Of a DNA stretch of 64,000 bases, positions 45,062-53,975 are shown in pieces. Positions within the stretch are counted from its first letter, which is position 1, and each line of letters begins with the position of its first letter. The notes below the pieces were generated by a model. It was not told where the DNA came from. It saw nothing but the letters and a program-made list of their open reading frames with translations, and made no database searches. Position numbers and translations under genes: made by a program. The stretch is from the NCBI GenBank assembly GCA_018136815.1, contig CM030931.1, positions 4,098,148 through 4,162,147 of the forward strand. Direction: 5' to 3'. The DNA comes from Isochrysis galbana (Eukaryota; Haptophyta; Isochrysidales; Isochrysidaceae).

Positions 45062-45600
45062 TAGGTATAGGGCAAACGCTTTCCCAACGGGAAATGCCCC
45101 ATGAATATCATGGGCAAGGCGTGCAACCGCTCGCACGAATATCGAGGCGCATGGAAAGAAGGCGTATGGACGATCGTATGCGCATTTCCGCGTGCGAGCG
45201 CCGGACCTCCCGGAAAGCAACCAAAAGGCGGATTTTGCGCCCTAGGCGCCGAATGCCGCTATCTACACAAGTATGTCCACCTAGCCCGCCCTTCACGCCA
45301 CGCCAACACGCTGATCGCATACGCACTCACATTCAACTCCACACTTGGGTACCCAGGTGAAGGACCGGTCACCATTGTATCCTTCAACATCAACGGCGCC
45401 GGACACGGTGCCTTAGGCTCGGCGCTAGCCCAAGCGAGGAAAGCGAGGGTTGACATCTTACTCCTCCAAGAGCTTCACGCCTACGCAGATGGTAGACACC
45501 ACCGAGCGTGCATGACCGCCAAAGCGTTGGGATGGCAGATGGTGCACGCGCACCAAAGTCGCGTTCCGTCAAAAGAGGACCAGGTGGTTTTTCAACATAT
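45062..45600 (+). mobile_element. LINE internal fragment (CCCH finger to endonuclease start)
   Basis: The plus-strand translation contains KACNRSHEYRGAW, CRYLHKYVHLARP, STLGYPGEGPVTIVSFNING and VDILLLQELHAYADG, colinear with the finger and first endonuclease motifs of the full-length element. Both ends are truncated, so it lacks the element's termini. Confidence 0.8.
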
Positions 45601-45664
45601 CTGTTTTCTTTTTAGTTATTAACAACAGTGGTACAAAACAAAGCTAATCGCCGTATACGAGATG

Positions 45665-46003
45665 TGCATAGAAACTTTTTCCTCTAAGGCCCACATTAAC
45701 GTAAAGTCGCCGTATACGAGATGTTTCGTTTACGCAGCACATGTGATTACTTGCAATCATTGTGCACGCCGTGCGTATGCGCATCGACTTCCCCCCTCGC
45801 GAGGGCGCCGTGCGTGCGCATAGAAACTTTTTTCCCTAAGGCCCACATTAACGTAAAGTAGCCATATACGAGATGTTTCGTTTGCGCAGCACGTGTGATT
45901 GCTTGCAATCATTGTGCACGCCGTGCGTATGCACATCGGCTCCCCCCCCCGCGGGGCGCCGTGCGTGCGCATAGCAACTTCCAGGAAGGTGCACGCCGTG
46001 CGT
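45665..46003. repeat. Tandem repeat, ~151-153 bp unit
   Basis: Units begin GCATAGAAACTTTTTCC at 45,665 and 45,818 and GCATAGCAACTTCC at 45,969 (truncated). Each contains GCCCACATTAACGTAAAGT, TACGAGATGTTTCGTTT and TGCACGCCGTGCG. It abuts the 3' end of the Gag-like gene and may be its 3' noncoding region or LTR remnant. Confidence 0.8.
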
Positions 46004-48163
46004 TCACTCTTTCCGCGGGGCTTTCTTTGAGCGGGTTGTAGAGGGTGCAGATTGGCGAGGACAAAGTTCAGCGTGGTGGTCCGCGCCGCACGCTGGGCAA
46101 GTGGCCGTGGGCCGTTGGCATGCCGGCCGGTTATGCGGGCCAAGACAACGGAGGCAAATGGGGTCTGTCTTGGGGCGCTCAGAGCCACGATTGGACTTTC
46201 CTGGCGTTTTGGGCTTGGGTGATGCACCGGCAATGAATGCATGGGCAGTGGGGCGTTGGGCCGCGAGCTCAGCACGTGTCTGACTCACATACTCCTCATA
46301 GTGATCCACAAAGGTCTCATGTTTCATGCCCCGCACAAATTGGCGGATCCCGGAATAGACTGCGGGCAGAGAGTGATCAAAGAAAGCAATGAGGGTGGCA
46401 TCGTCAGGTGCCGGCTTGCCAGTGCGCCTTATCCCCGCCACAGCCGTGTTGATGTGGTCATATTGCCTACGGAGGTCCTCCAACTCCAAACCGGCCTTGC
46501 CGTCTATGACGTGTGCCTGTGCCATGGCTAGGTGATGCGCATAGTCAGTGGCATCGTCCCGCTTGGCGCTGAAGGTGCAACGAAGGTAACGCAAGGCAGC
46601 AACACCATCATTTGTGTGAGCGTGGAAGAGGGAGACTCGCAAAGATGCAGGCATGGCTTGCATGAGCAAGCCATATAGCCGAGTGTTGAGAGAGTCGTAG
46701 CTTTGTTGTTTGACCTCATCCTCTGCGGGGCGGGCGGCCGCTTCGTCAAGCAACGCTATCGCCTCCGTGAGTTTCCATGCCACATAGGCTGAGAAGAGGA
46801 TGGTCCAATCAACAAATTCGGAGCGCTCCCCAGAGAACACAGGCAGAGAGTCACGTTCCCCTGGGGCGCAAGCATAGGTCGGTAGCTGGCACAAGAGGAG
46901 AAACATCGCCGGTAGGCACAAGCCGCAGGGTTGGAAAGAGAGAGGGCGGCGCGAAGTTGCATTGAGGTGCCTAGGTAGAGAGGTGGAGGCGGCAGGGGGC
47001 CGGGGTGGTGTTGCAGGGTGAGTGTCAAGAAGGGAAACGCGGGGTTGACGGCCACGGTGATAGAAAGCTGCGTATCCGGAGCGCTTCTTCTTGAGGGGAA
47101 GCACAAGCGGTTCTTCTTCATCTGACTCAATTCCTTGCGCCTGCGCGTCTTTGTCAGCACGACTGTGGCCACCCGCATCAACGGTCACCGCCCACAAGCC
47201 CACCCAAATCTTGAGGACCACCTGTTGGATGAAGTGAAAGTGGATCATGGAGAGGTAGGTCCCCGTCTCATAGCCTAGCACTTGCATAGGGCCAAAGGGT
47301 GTGGTGAGAGAGGTGTGGTTGCCGGTGCGATGATGTTGGTTGTGGGTCGCGAGTCGTCGAGTCGAACGCGATGAGGACCTATGGAGGGGGGGCAAGATGA
47401 AAGCCCCAAAGAGGTCCACCTCCTTCAGAAGTGCGTGCAAGAGGTGGTAAGAGGGTGGTGAATAGCCACCCCCCCCCAAGAGGGGGAAAGGATAAGATGA
47501 TGCACGGAGTGGGCCGTGCAGATGAGGCGGGGCGCAAACGGCAATGCCTACGATCCTGAGGTAGTGAGGCGCGAGTGGTGAGAAGGGCCCATCAAGTGAT
47601 GGGGTCAAGGACAAGGAGGGCAGGAAAAAGGGGCCCTTGTGCAAGTGCAGGAGAGGGGTGAGTGCACCCCCCAATGATTCCACTCCCAGGGGGAAGTAGG
47701 AAAGGGAAGGAGAAGACGTCGAGAGTGCGACGTGTGTGTTTGGTCCTCGCTTCTCAAGTGAGAAGGGCCCACCAAGTGGTGGGGGTAGGAGCAAAGAGGG
47801 TAGAGGCAAAGGCCTTTGGTGCAAGTGCAAAGGGGGGGTGAGTGCAGTCCCCAAATCTCCTTCCAAGTGGGAGGAGAAGAGGAAAGAGGAGTACGTCGAA
47901 GGGGCGACGTTTAGCGTCCTCGCCTCAAAGTCCGCCGGAGCGGCGCCGAATGGCAAGTGTTCAGCGCGCTTTTTCGCGCAGGACCAATCCTGAGGTGGGC
48001 AGGCAAGATGGGACAGAAGGGGGCCACCCCCTCCCACTCCAAAGGCCTCCCAATGGAGTGAGCGAGCAAGCGCTCGGGAGGGGGTAGACGATGAGAGTGC
48101 GGTGAACGGCTCGTCGAGCGCGACGAGCGAGCGCCAGTGGGGCGAGAAGAGGCAGGCAGGCAT
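46004..48163 (-). CDS. Retrotransposon Gag-like protein with two zinc knuckles
   Basis: About 719 residues if the ATG at 48,163 is used; an alternative ATG at 48,262 adds 33. The first ~380 residues are Ser/Pro/Leu-rich with an internal duplication (LLLPPPLGGPFSLEKRG and SLTPSLDGPFSPL units; 47,575-47,900 in DNA). The second half matches Ty1/copia-type Gag: LPVFSGERSEFVDWTILFSAY, helical core, YDHINTAVAGIRRTG, ATLIAFFDHSLPAVY, then two CxxCxxxHxxxxC knuckles (CLRCLGPH...C; CPACGADH...C) and a basic end. It would bind and package element RNA. No protease, integrase or RT follows, so this is a gag-only or truncated element. Confidence 0.68.
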   Translation of the reverse strand: MPACLFSPHWRSLVALDEPFTALSSSTPSRALARSLHWEAFGVGGGGPLLSHLACPPQDWSCAKKRAEHLPFGAAPADFEARTLNVAPSTYSSFLFSSHLEGDLGTALTPPLHLHQRPLPLPSLLLPPPLGGPFSLEKRGPNTHVALSTSSPSLSYFPLGVESLGGALTPLLHLHKGPFFLPSLSLTPSLDGPFSPLAPHYLRIVGIAVCAPPHLHGPLRASSYPFPLLGGGGYSPPSYHLLHALLKEVDLFGAFILPPLHRSSSRSTRRLATHNQHHRTGNHTSLTTPFGPMQVLGYETGTYLSMIHFHFIQQVVLKIWVGLWAVTVDAGGHSRADKDAQAQGIESDEEEPLVLPLKKKRSGYAAFYHRGRQPRVSLLDTHPATPPRPPAASTSLPRHLNATSRRPLSFQPCGLCLPAMFLLLCQLPTYACAPGERDSLPVFSGERSEFVDWTILFSAYVAWKLTEAIALLDEAAARPAEDEVKQQSYDSLNTRLYGLLMQAMPASLRVSLFHAHTNDGVAALRYLRCTFSAKRDDATDYAHHLAMAQAHVIDGKAGLELEDLRRQYDHINTAVAGIRRTGKPAPDDATLIAFFDHSLPAVYSGIRQFVRGMKHETFVDHYEEYVSQTRAELAAQRPTAHAFIAGASPKPKTPGKSNRGSERPKTDPICLRCLGPHNRPACQRPTATCPACGADHHAELCPRQSAPSTTRSKKAPRKE

Positions 48164-48600
48164 GGTTGTGGCAGTGGCAGCCAGCCTCACCTGGGTGGGA
48201 GCTCCATGTTGTACTGGTACCCAGTAGTGGACCAGAGGGATTGCAAAAAGGATTACCAGCATTGTGAGGGATCGCGACAGACAGCTGAGCGATGGGGATA
48301 GAACCGAGCACTGAGGGCCACCTTGGGACAAAAACCAAGCAAATCTCCACTGTGCCACATGAGATTCCAACAAAACACTCAGCCTGTATCACACACATTA
48401 AGCTATCGTAAGAGAACAGGTAATAGTGTGTGACAGGTAGAGATGAGAAAGAACAGAATCGAAGTGAAGAGAGGAATGATAGTAACTTTGGCGAATGGGT
48501 CAGAAAGGCACTAGGGCACCTTGATTGGCTGAGGGTGTAGTTCACCAAGGGGGTGTCCTAGGGGTGCCTTGGGGTATCTGAGAATACATTGAGATTGAGC
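48164..48600. other. Upstream region of the Gag-like gene
   Basis: The frame is open upstream without an ATG beyond 48,262. Possible LTR/leader sequence, but no second LTR copy is visible in the window. Confidence 0.35.
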
Positions 48601-48601
48601 A

Positions 48602-49840
48602 TCAGAGGAGTCCGGAAGCATGAGGTGAACTGAGATCAAGTCCATGATGAATGTAGACATAGATTGAGAATGTTCCAGACGTTCGAGATTGACTCAGACG
48701 TAGCACATCGTGTGCAAGGGAGTGGAGACGATCATCGAGGTCAAAGTCCGGAAGGTTCGACTTGATGGAGGGAATCTTGCGGATTATTAGTAAGACTTGG
48801 CCGTGAGTAGAAAGTAAAGGACGGCGTCCTGTGATAGCTACGAGGCCGAATTCCTTACTGAGTTGTAGCCTGCCTTTCTTGTCTTCGATAAACATGGGGG
48901 TGCTGAGTTCCGTCGTTTTTTTGATCTTTGGTTTTCTTCCCTGAGCGGCCTTATATGTTCGCATGGAGTTGCGGGGGTCCGATACGGTACTGCCTCGTAC
49001 TAGGGTGGCAAACCTCGTTAGCGTGGATTCGAGGACTGGTATGTAGTGGAAATTGTATGCCTCGTAGTCTACTCTATAGAAGTCTTTTATAATGTATTTC
49101 CATGCAATTATATAGAGCGCTTTAAGGCTGTCGGGGGTGGTCGTACCGGGGTATGCGAAGAGTCTGTCTTTCGCTATCTGTGCACGCGACCTCTTAGGAG
49201 GAGGCGTGTGCTCTGCAAGAGCGTCTATGGTTTCGAATATCGTTTTGGTCGCGGGGCACCATGCTAGATGACTCGATCTTTCTTGGTGGTCGTGGCATAG
49301 TCGGCATTTGTTTGTCAGGCTATCTGGGAACCTGTTTCTAGTGCCGATCCTTCGGTGGGTAATATGTTTGAAGTGTAGATGTTTATCCGTGTGCTTTAGC
49401 AGCGGCGTTGTGTAGAGTCGAGCTATATGTCTCCATTCGTCTTTCGTGATGCTCAGTCTATTCTCCCATGCGGTCTTCGCCGCTTGCGCTGGGTGAAACG
49501 CGCGCATTGCTTGGGGGGACCCTTTCCTAGCGCCTCGTGCGCCGATTTCGGGCGGGGGTTGAGCCGTTGCGCTTCGTTCCGTGCGCGGCGCTTTGCCGCC
49601 TCTTGTTCGCACTCACAGATGCGGGACGAGTTGGGGAGGCCTTGCGCCACCTCCGGCCGCCAGCCTTTGCAGCCACGCAGGCTGCCGTGAATCATGAGCT
49701 TATGGGGAGATTGGATGTTTGCTGGCATGCTGATCTCTTTGCACGCCCGAACGGCGTAGTTTACCGGGATTGTTTTGCCGTCGATTTGAAGCAGCAGCTT
49801 CCGGGGGAAGCTCCCGTCGAGAAATGAGCCTTGTCCCGCT
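48602..49840 (-). mobile_element. Internally deleted LINE copy (CCCH region joined to C-terminal region)
   Basis: Sense strand: from ~49,840 the frame reads GSFPRKLLLQIDGKTIPVNY, then MPANIQSPHKLMIHGSLRGC and PKSAHEALGKGPPKQCARFT as in the full-length LINE. At ~49,490-49,500 it jumps directly to TAWENRLSITKDEWRHIARL, KHITHRRIGTRNRF and the knuckle CRLCHDHQERSSHLAWC of the C-terminal domain. Endonuclease and RT (about 1,100 codons) are missing. Homology to the C-terminus ends near 48,840; the frame continues to 48,602. The 5' end is truncated. Confidence 0.78.
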
Positions 49841-50165
49841 GAGCAGCGGACCCTCCAGCCCCCGCCGCGGAACGATCGACCAACGGAGCTCCACCTCCAC
49901 TGCGCCGCAACGCAACTCGAGGTACCGATGCCGGTGCGTCAGATGCGACAAACTCTCGCGCGCGGCCTGCCACTCGGGCAGGCGTAGCTCCTCCTCCACA
50001 CACCACCCGCCCAGCGCATCCACCGGCCACTCACCGCACGGGTCTCCCTCCGCCGTCTGCATCTCTCCTCTCCTGGACGGTCCGTCTGGGGTCCTCTGTG
50101 GTGTGCCCCCGAGCCGCCGCGCTCGACCGCGAGTCCAGGCGAAGGGGAAGGGGGAGGGCAAGGGG
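49841..50165 (-). other. Possible coding fragment, minus strand
   Basis: A minus frame over ~50,065-49,845 reads like protein (GEWPVDALGGWCVEEELRL; ARESLSHLTHRHRYLELRC), different from the LINE it joins. No family recognised. It may belong to the virus-like block to its right. Confidence 0.3.
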
Positions 50166-50169
50166 GAAG

Positions 50170-50375
50170 GGAAGGGGGAGAGAGCCGGCGGCAGGAGAGA
50201 GAGCCGGCGGCAGGACAGGAGAGAGCCGGCGGCAGGACAGGAGAGAGCCGGCGGCAGGACAGGAGAGAGCCGGCGGCAGGACAGGAGAGAGCCGGCGGCA
50301 GGACAGGAGAGAGCCGGCGGCAGGACAGGAGAGAGCCGGCGGCAGGACAGGAGAGAACCGGCGGCAGGAGAGAGA
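50170..50375. repeat. 22-bp minisatellite
   Basis: About eight tandem units of AGGACAGGAGAGAGCCGGCGGC (22 bp), the first and last degenerate. Because 22 is not a multiple of three, all frames stay open and cycle through a 22-residue Arg/Gly/Glu repeat. Confidence 0.9.
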
Positions 50376-50439
50376 GAGCCCGAGCTAAACGCGCGCGCTT
50401 TTTGCGCGCGCTTTCCACCGCGTTCTTTTGGGAGCGGCC

Positions 50440-50522
50440 CTCGTAACGAAACGCGGGTGGAGTGTGTTTGTATTCAGTGTCGGTAGCGCACGAACCCCAA
50501 CTCCTGACCCTACCGCGCCTTG
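50440..50522 (+). promoter_or_regulatory. CGTAACGAAACG motif and inverted repeat upstream of the orphan ORF
   Basis: CTCGTAACGAAACGCGGG at ~50,439-50,456 is one of three copies of this motif in the block (others at ~50,983 and, inverted, 51,106-51,119). GTGTTTGTATTCAGTGTC at 50,464-50,481 is repeated inverted, with one mismatch, at 51,001-51,018, so the ORF between is bracketed. Confidence 0.5.
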
Positions 50523-50969
50523 ATGAACGAAGAATTGAATACTCACGCCGTCCAAACGTTGAATGAAGCCCGTAGGGAACTTTCCCGCAAATTGGTAAAG
50601 CCTAGCAATGTGTTGAACAGATTACCGGACGACATCACGAACAATATCAAGGATGAATTCAAAACGTTCTTCGAACGCTGTAAATTCGCAATGGTGGAAT
50701 TCGAGTTGCCCGACAACTGGCAAAATACTGTACTAACATTCACGTTGAATCCTAATGAAATGAAACTGCACCAAACAACAACAAAAAGAGGCAACTCATC
50801 AGATAATCAAGACGAATATGCAGTCTTGATTGGGCAATTCGCAGGTTTCGCACTCGGGTTGAAGAATAACGAGCTTAAAAACACTCATACACGCAATCTC
50901 GTTGACTTCAAATGGAATGGCCTAGTGATGACATTCACACCATCGACGATCTTCGCCGCTACCGCGTGA
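50523..50969 (+). CDS. Orphan 148-residue protein in an AT-richer block
   Basis: ATG at 50,523. The composition (many Asn, Lys, Thr; codons ending A/T) differs plainly from the GC-rich surroundings. The protein is soluble-looking: an N-terminal helical half (EARRELSRKLVKPSNVLNRL) and a beta-rich C-terminal half (MVEFELPDNW; TVLTFTLNPNEM; LVMTFTPSTI). No domain recognised. Its base use, bracketing inverted repeats and virus-like neighbour suggest acquisition from a DNA virus or virus-like element. Confidence 0.6.
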   Translation: MNEELNTHAVQTLNEARRELSRKLVKPSNVLNRLPDDITNNIKDEFKTFFERCKFAMVEFELPDNWQNTVLTFTLNPNEMKLHQTTTKRGNSSDNQDEYAVLIGQFAGFALGLKNNELKNTHTRNLVDFKWNGLVMTFTPSTIFAATA

Positions 50970-51104
50970 CAAACGTTGAAACCCGTAACGAAACGCACAG
51001 ACACGGAATACAAACACAAACACGATGTTACGAGGCCTTAAGGACGCGCGGCGTCTTCCTCCCCGCGCGCTTTCTTCTTTTTTCGCCGCGCGGACTCACC
51101 CCAG

Positions 51105-51130
51105 CGTTTCGTTACGGGTTTTATATAGCC
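51105..51130 (+). promoter_or_regulatory. Promoter-like element before the virus-like frame
   Basis: CGTTTCGTTACGGGTTTTATATAG: the inverted form of the repeated CCCGTAACGAAACG motif followed by a TATA box. The next ATG in the plus direction that opens a long frame is at 51,296. Confidence 0.4.
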
Positions 51131-51295
51131 GACGTGTATGACAAAAAAAAACTGGCACCGAATGAAGGCAAGGCGCCTCGGCGGCCAAGCAGCCACCCGC
51201 GTCAAAAAATCAAGCGCCCCCCCCCCCGAAAAAAAAATAAAAAGCACCCCAAAACAAAAGGCGCTCCCGTGTGCGTGCGAGCCTAAATTGTAACA

Positions 51296-52156
51296 ATGGG
51301 GAACGCCCCCGGGCGCGTCGATAGGAATGGCTTTGGAACGGGAAAGTACGAGGTGAACCTCCAGGACCCCAAGCAGGCATCTGCGAGGATGGGGTGCAAA
51401 ATGACTATCTTTTCCGAGCCCCACTCCAAAGGCGTGAGCTCGACCATACACGGCCCGTCGGTAGACGACCCGCAAGCACAAGACAAGCGCCGTGAAGAAG
51501 TCGACCTGAAGGCGATCGGGTGGACGCACCCGGTGCGCTCGCTCCACGTCGAGTGCAGTGCGGACTCGGTGGAAACACCAACACAGCTGGCCCTCCGCTA
51601 GTTCGAAGAGCACTGGCGAAGGATTCTCGCCCCTGAACCCGGTGTCCAAAAGTACGCGACCCGTGACAATGGCGGCGTGGGCTTTGTCGCGTCCGTTGCA
51701 CAGCGCGATGACGGTAGGCACTTGGTCGATGTACACGGCGAAGCCTCGCATCACGCGTTCGTGTGCGAGGACATGTTTGTTGGCATCAGCCACCTCTGCC
51801 CATTGACTGTATTGTCAGGAGGGTACGACAGAGTGAACGAGCTCAATGAAGCAGGGAACTCTTTGCTCTTCTACATCGGCGACCTCAAGTACGTCTTCGT
51901 GGGCATCGAAGTGTTCGAATTTGAGGCCGTCGACGAGATCGTCGCATTCGTATCGCCTGTAGGAGCGAACGACTTTCCGTATCCCTACGCCATCGATAAG
52001 ACCGGTAGGCATTACCTCATGCTCGAAAAGAAGCAGGGGTACATTGACCCGTACCACAGCTTTTACGACATCGAAAAGAAGTTCAAGCTGACACACGAGG
52101 AGTGCGGTATACATTCGATGCGCTCATTGAAGACGATCCTTTCAAGACAAGTGTGA
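51296..52156 (+). pseudogene. Giant-virus-like hypothetical protein, interrupted by an in-frame stop
   Basis: One plus frame runs from the ATG at 51,296 to 52,156 (287 codons) except for a TAG at 51,599-51,601. The part after the stop contains RDNGGVGF, FVGISHL, SGGYDRVNE, NSLLFYIGDLKYVFVG and SPVGANDFPYPYAIDKTG. This order (DNGG, SGGY, GNSLLF, SPVGxND, PYPYAID) matches a short uncharacterised protein family I know from nucleocytoplasmic large DNA viruses. No ATG lies between the stop and DNGG, so the frame is best seen as a decayed viral gene; a suppressed stop is an alternative. The first 101 codons are not recognised. Confidence 0.6.
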
Positions 52157-52320
52157 GGAGAGGTCCACGTCATGCGTGACGAGGAGGCCGCTGGAATTTT
52201 CATCGAGGGCGGGGGCACGCACTAGTAACCATGCATCCCCTTGCTCACAGGAGCGCCCTCATGGTGAGCTAGGCCCGGTGTCCTAGGACCGAGCTTTTTT
52301 GTATTTGATGCTGCTCGGCC
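52157..52320. other. Right edge of the virus-like block
   Basis: GC-rich, no frame supported. Confidence 0.35.
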
Positions 52321-52383
52321 AGAGTCCCCACGGGAGGGGAAGAAACCCTGAGGGAAAGGAGACCAAATGAAGGCAAGCCGCCT
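52321..52383 (+). repeat. 63-bp repeat, exact inverted copy of 39,223-39,285
   Basis: Begins AGAGTCCCCACGGGAGGGG and ends AGGCAAGCCGCCT. No differences seen from the complement of the 39-kb copy. Confidence 0.85.
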
Positions 52384-52584
52384 CATGCTATATATATCTA
52401 GTGTTAACTATTATAATCAATATGAAGTGTTAGTGTTTATGTTGAGTTTAAGTATTAATTAAGATGTGAGATATCTATTATCTATTAATTATAACTACAT
52501 ACATTACTCTGATTCAGTAATTTACGCTCTGATAAACAAACTACAAGACTACAAGCCACGAGTCAGACCTCACTTGTCATCATT
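52384..52584. other. AT-rich intergenic
   Basis: Tract rich in TATTAATTA-type sequence at 52,385-52,500. No gene. Confidence 0.4.
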
Positions 52585-52775
52585 CAGCACGTGTCACGTT
52601 GGTGGTACCAGAGCATCAATGCTCAATGCGCACACTGGAGCTGATCGGACAACGAATTCATTCGCACGCCTCCAAGCATGCACTTCAATAACAAAAACAC
52701 GCGCTCACACGACGCGGAAGTTAGGAGACAAAGCAAAAGAAATACGGGCACCTCGCGACCAAGCTGGAAGCTGAG
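52585..52775 (-). pseudogene. hAT transposase C-terminal dimerisation domain relic
   Basis: The minus translation contains SASCERVFLLLKCMLGGVRM and NSLSDQLQ followed, after a stop at 52,623, by ALMLWYHQRD. The pattern (S)SERVFS...RNxLSDxxxxxLMLRYN is the conserved C-terminal dimerisation signature of hAT transposases. Stops and missing upstream domains make it inactive. It shows that hAT elements, the likely drivers of the three 8-bp-TSD elements in this window, have been present. Confidence 0.7.
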
Positions 52776-53487
52776 AGTGGTTTGCCCTCCACTAGCCACC
52801 AACTCCAACTCATAATGGAGGATACGTGAAAAGCTGCGGTCTGCGGTTTTGTCGCGCGTCACGCGTCGGGAATTTCGCGCCAGTCATTCCCGACCCCCCC
52901 CCCAAATAGTAGTATATTTATTGCCCATCGACCCCCGTCCCCCCCTTGGTATTGTGTCCATGTCCCTTAGACGGCCCCAAATTTCGCGAAATTTCGAACG
53001 AAATCGACGCTCGGAAAATGAGCCCAAATTTCGAAAAAAAATTCCGAAATCCTGGCCCGTCCCTACTCAGTGGTCAGTGGTGGCGGGGGGTTTGTACGAT
53101 GGGGAGCCATTGCCATCGCAGGCGAGCGCACGCATTCGCCTACTGAGGGTCTTGGCAGTTGTGTTGAGTGTTGAGTGCCCAACCCCTACCAGAAGGCAGG
53201 GGCTGAGGATGGTTGTGTACGTAGGCCCACCCATGGGGTGTCTGCGATGGAGGAGGGAGGAGGGAGGGGGAAGGGCGCGAGGCCCCCATTGACCCATACT
53301 TTGCAAAAGTAGGTTGACGAAACTAAAGGCCAAAGACAAAGTAATGAAGGGGGTAGGTAGTGTAAAGGTGGTGCGAGTGTTCTGGGGTACAGGCGATGGC
53401 GTAAGTCAGTACCGTGAGTACGTGGACCTTTAGAGCTAGCGGCAGTAGCCTATATCTTTAGAGGTTCCCCCCCCCCCCCCCCCACAA
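52776..53487. other. Intergenic
   Basis: Possibly more hAT remnant at its left edge; a poly-C run at ~53,467-53,484 at its right edge. No gene supported. Confidence 0.35.
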
Positions 53488-53585
53488 CAGGGGAGGAGTG
53501 GAGAGAGGGGGGGGGGCTCGTGCCCCCCCATGGGTCAACCGAGTATACACTTAGTTGAATGCCAACTAGGTGTAAACTTAGTTGG
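53488..53585 (-). mobile_element. LINE-family 5' end copy with two successive hairpins
   Basis: The complement carries ATGGGGGGGCACGAG preceded by a degenerate leader hairpin (53,536-53,557), and immediately outside it a second hairpin-forming copy CCAACTAAGTTTACACCTAGTTGG (53,562-53,585). The body of the element is cut off at the poly-C run. Two leaders in a row suggest nested insertion or duplication. Confidence 0.6.
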
Positions 53586-53975
53586 GCCTTGGAGGTCTAA
53601 CTCAACATTTAAAATCGAAGGGAATTGCCTATTAGCTATAGCTAAGAGTATGCGCTGTGTTTGACGCAACGATGACAAAACTCAAGCTACCACGGTCCAG
53701 AGACTGCTCATTGAGCTTTGAATTGTGCTGTTGCGCCCCGCGCGCTAACTAGCACACTGTAGCACTGCGTATCACACCAGCTGCAACATTTCTTCTGCCA
53801 TGGTGGTCTTATGAGCTCGCATGCGGTAATAGGATATCGTCAATAGACCGTCTTGCTTTGGCTCACTATTCCCCCAACTCGACTAGTATTTGGAAAGGAT
53901 CCTGCCAGCTCGCCTAGATGTTATCGAAAGATGCGGCACAATCAAGCTCTTCGCACCGCATCAAAGCGTTTTCGT
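53586..53975. other. Intergenic, 3' flank of the MFS gene
   Basis: No feature supported. Confidence 0.4.

Noticed and set aside
45665-46003. CRISPR-like array
   Set aside because: Units of ~152 bp are tandem without short spacers and the context is eukaryotic.
51038-51793. 251-codon open frame on the minus strand
   Set aside because: Starts at a non-conserved position, runs antisense over the virus-like frame whose plus-strand translation carries family motifs; GC-rich antisense artefact.
52402-52615. Possible copia LTR (TGTTAAC...) followed by a TGGTACCAGAGC primer-binding-like site
   Set aside because: The primer-like string lies inside the hAT transposase tail on the other strand (it encodes the LWYHQ part of ALMLWYHQRD), and no second LTR was seen.
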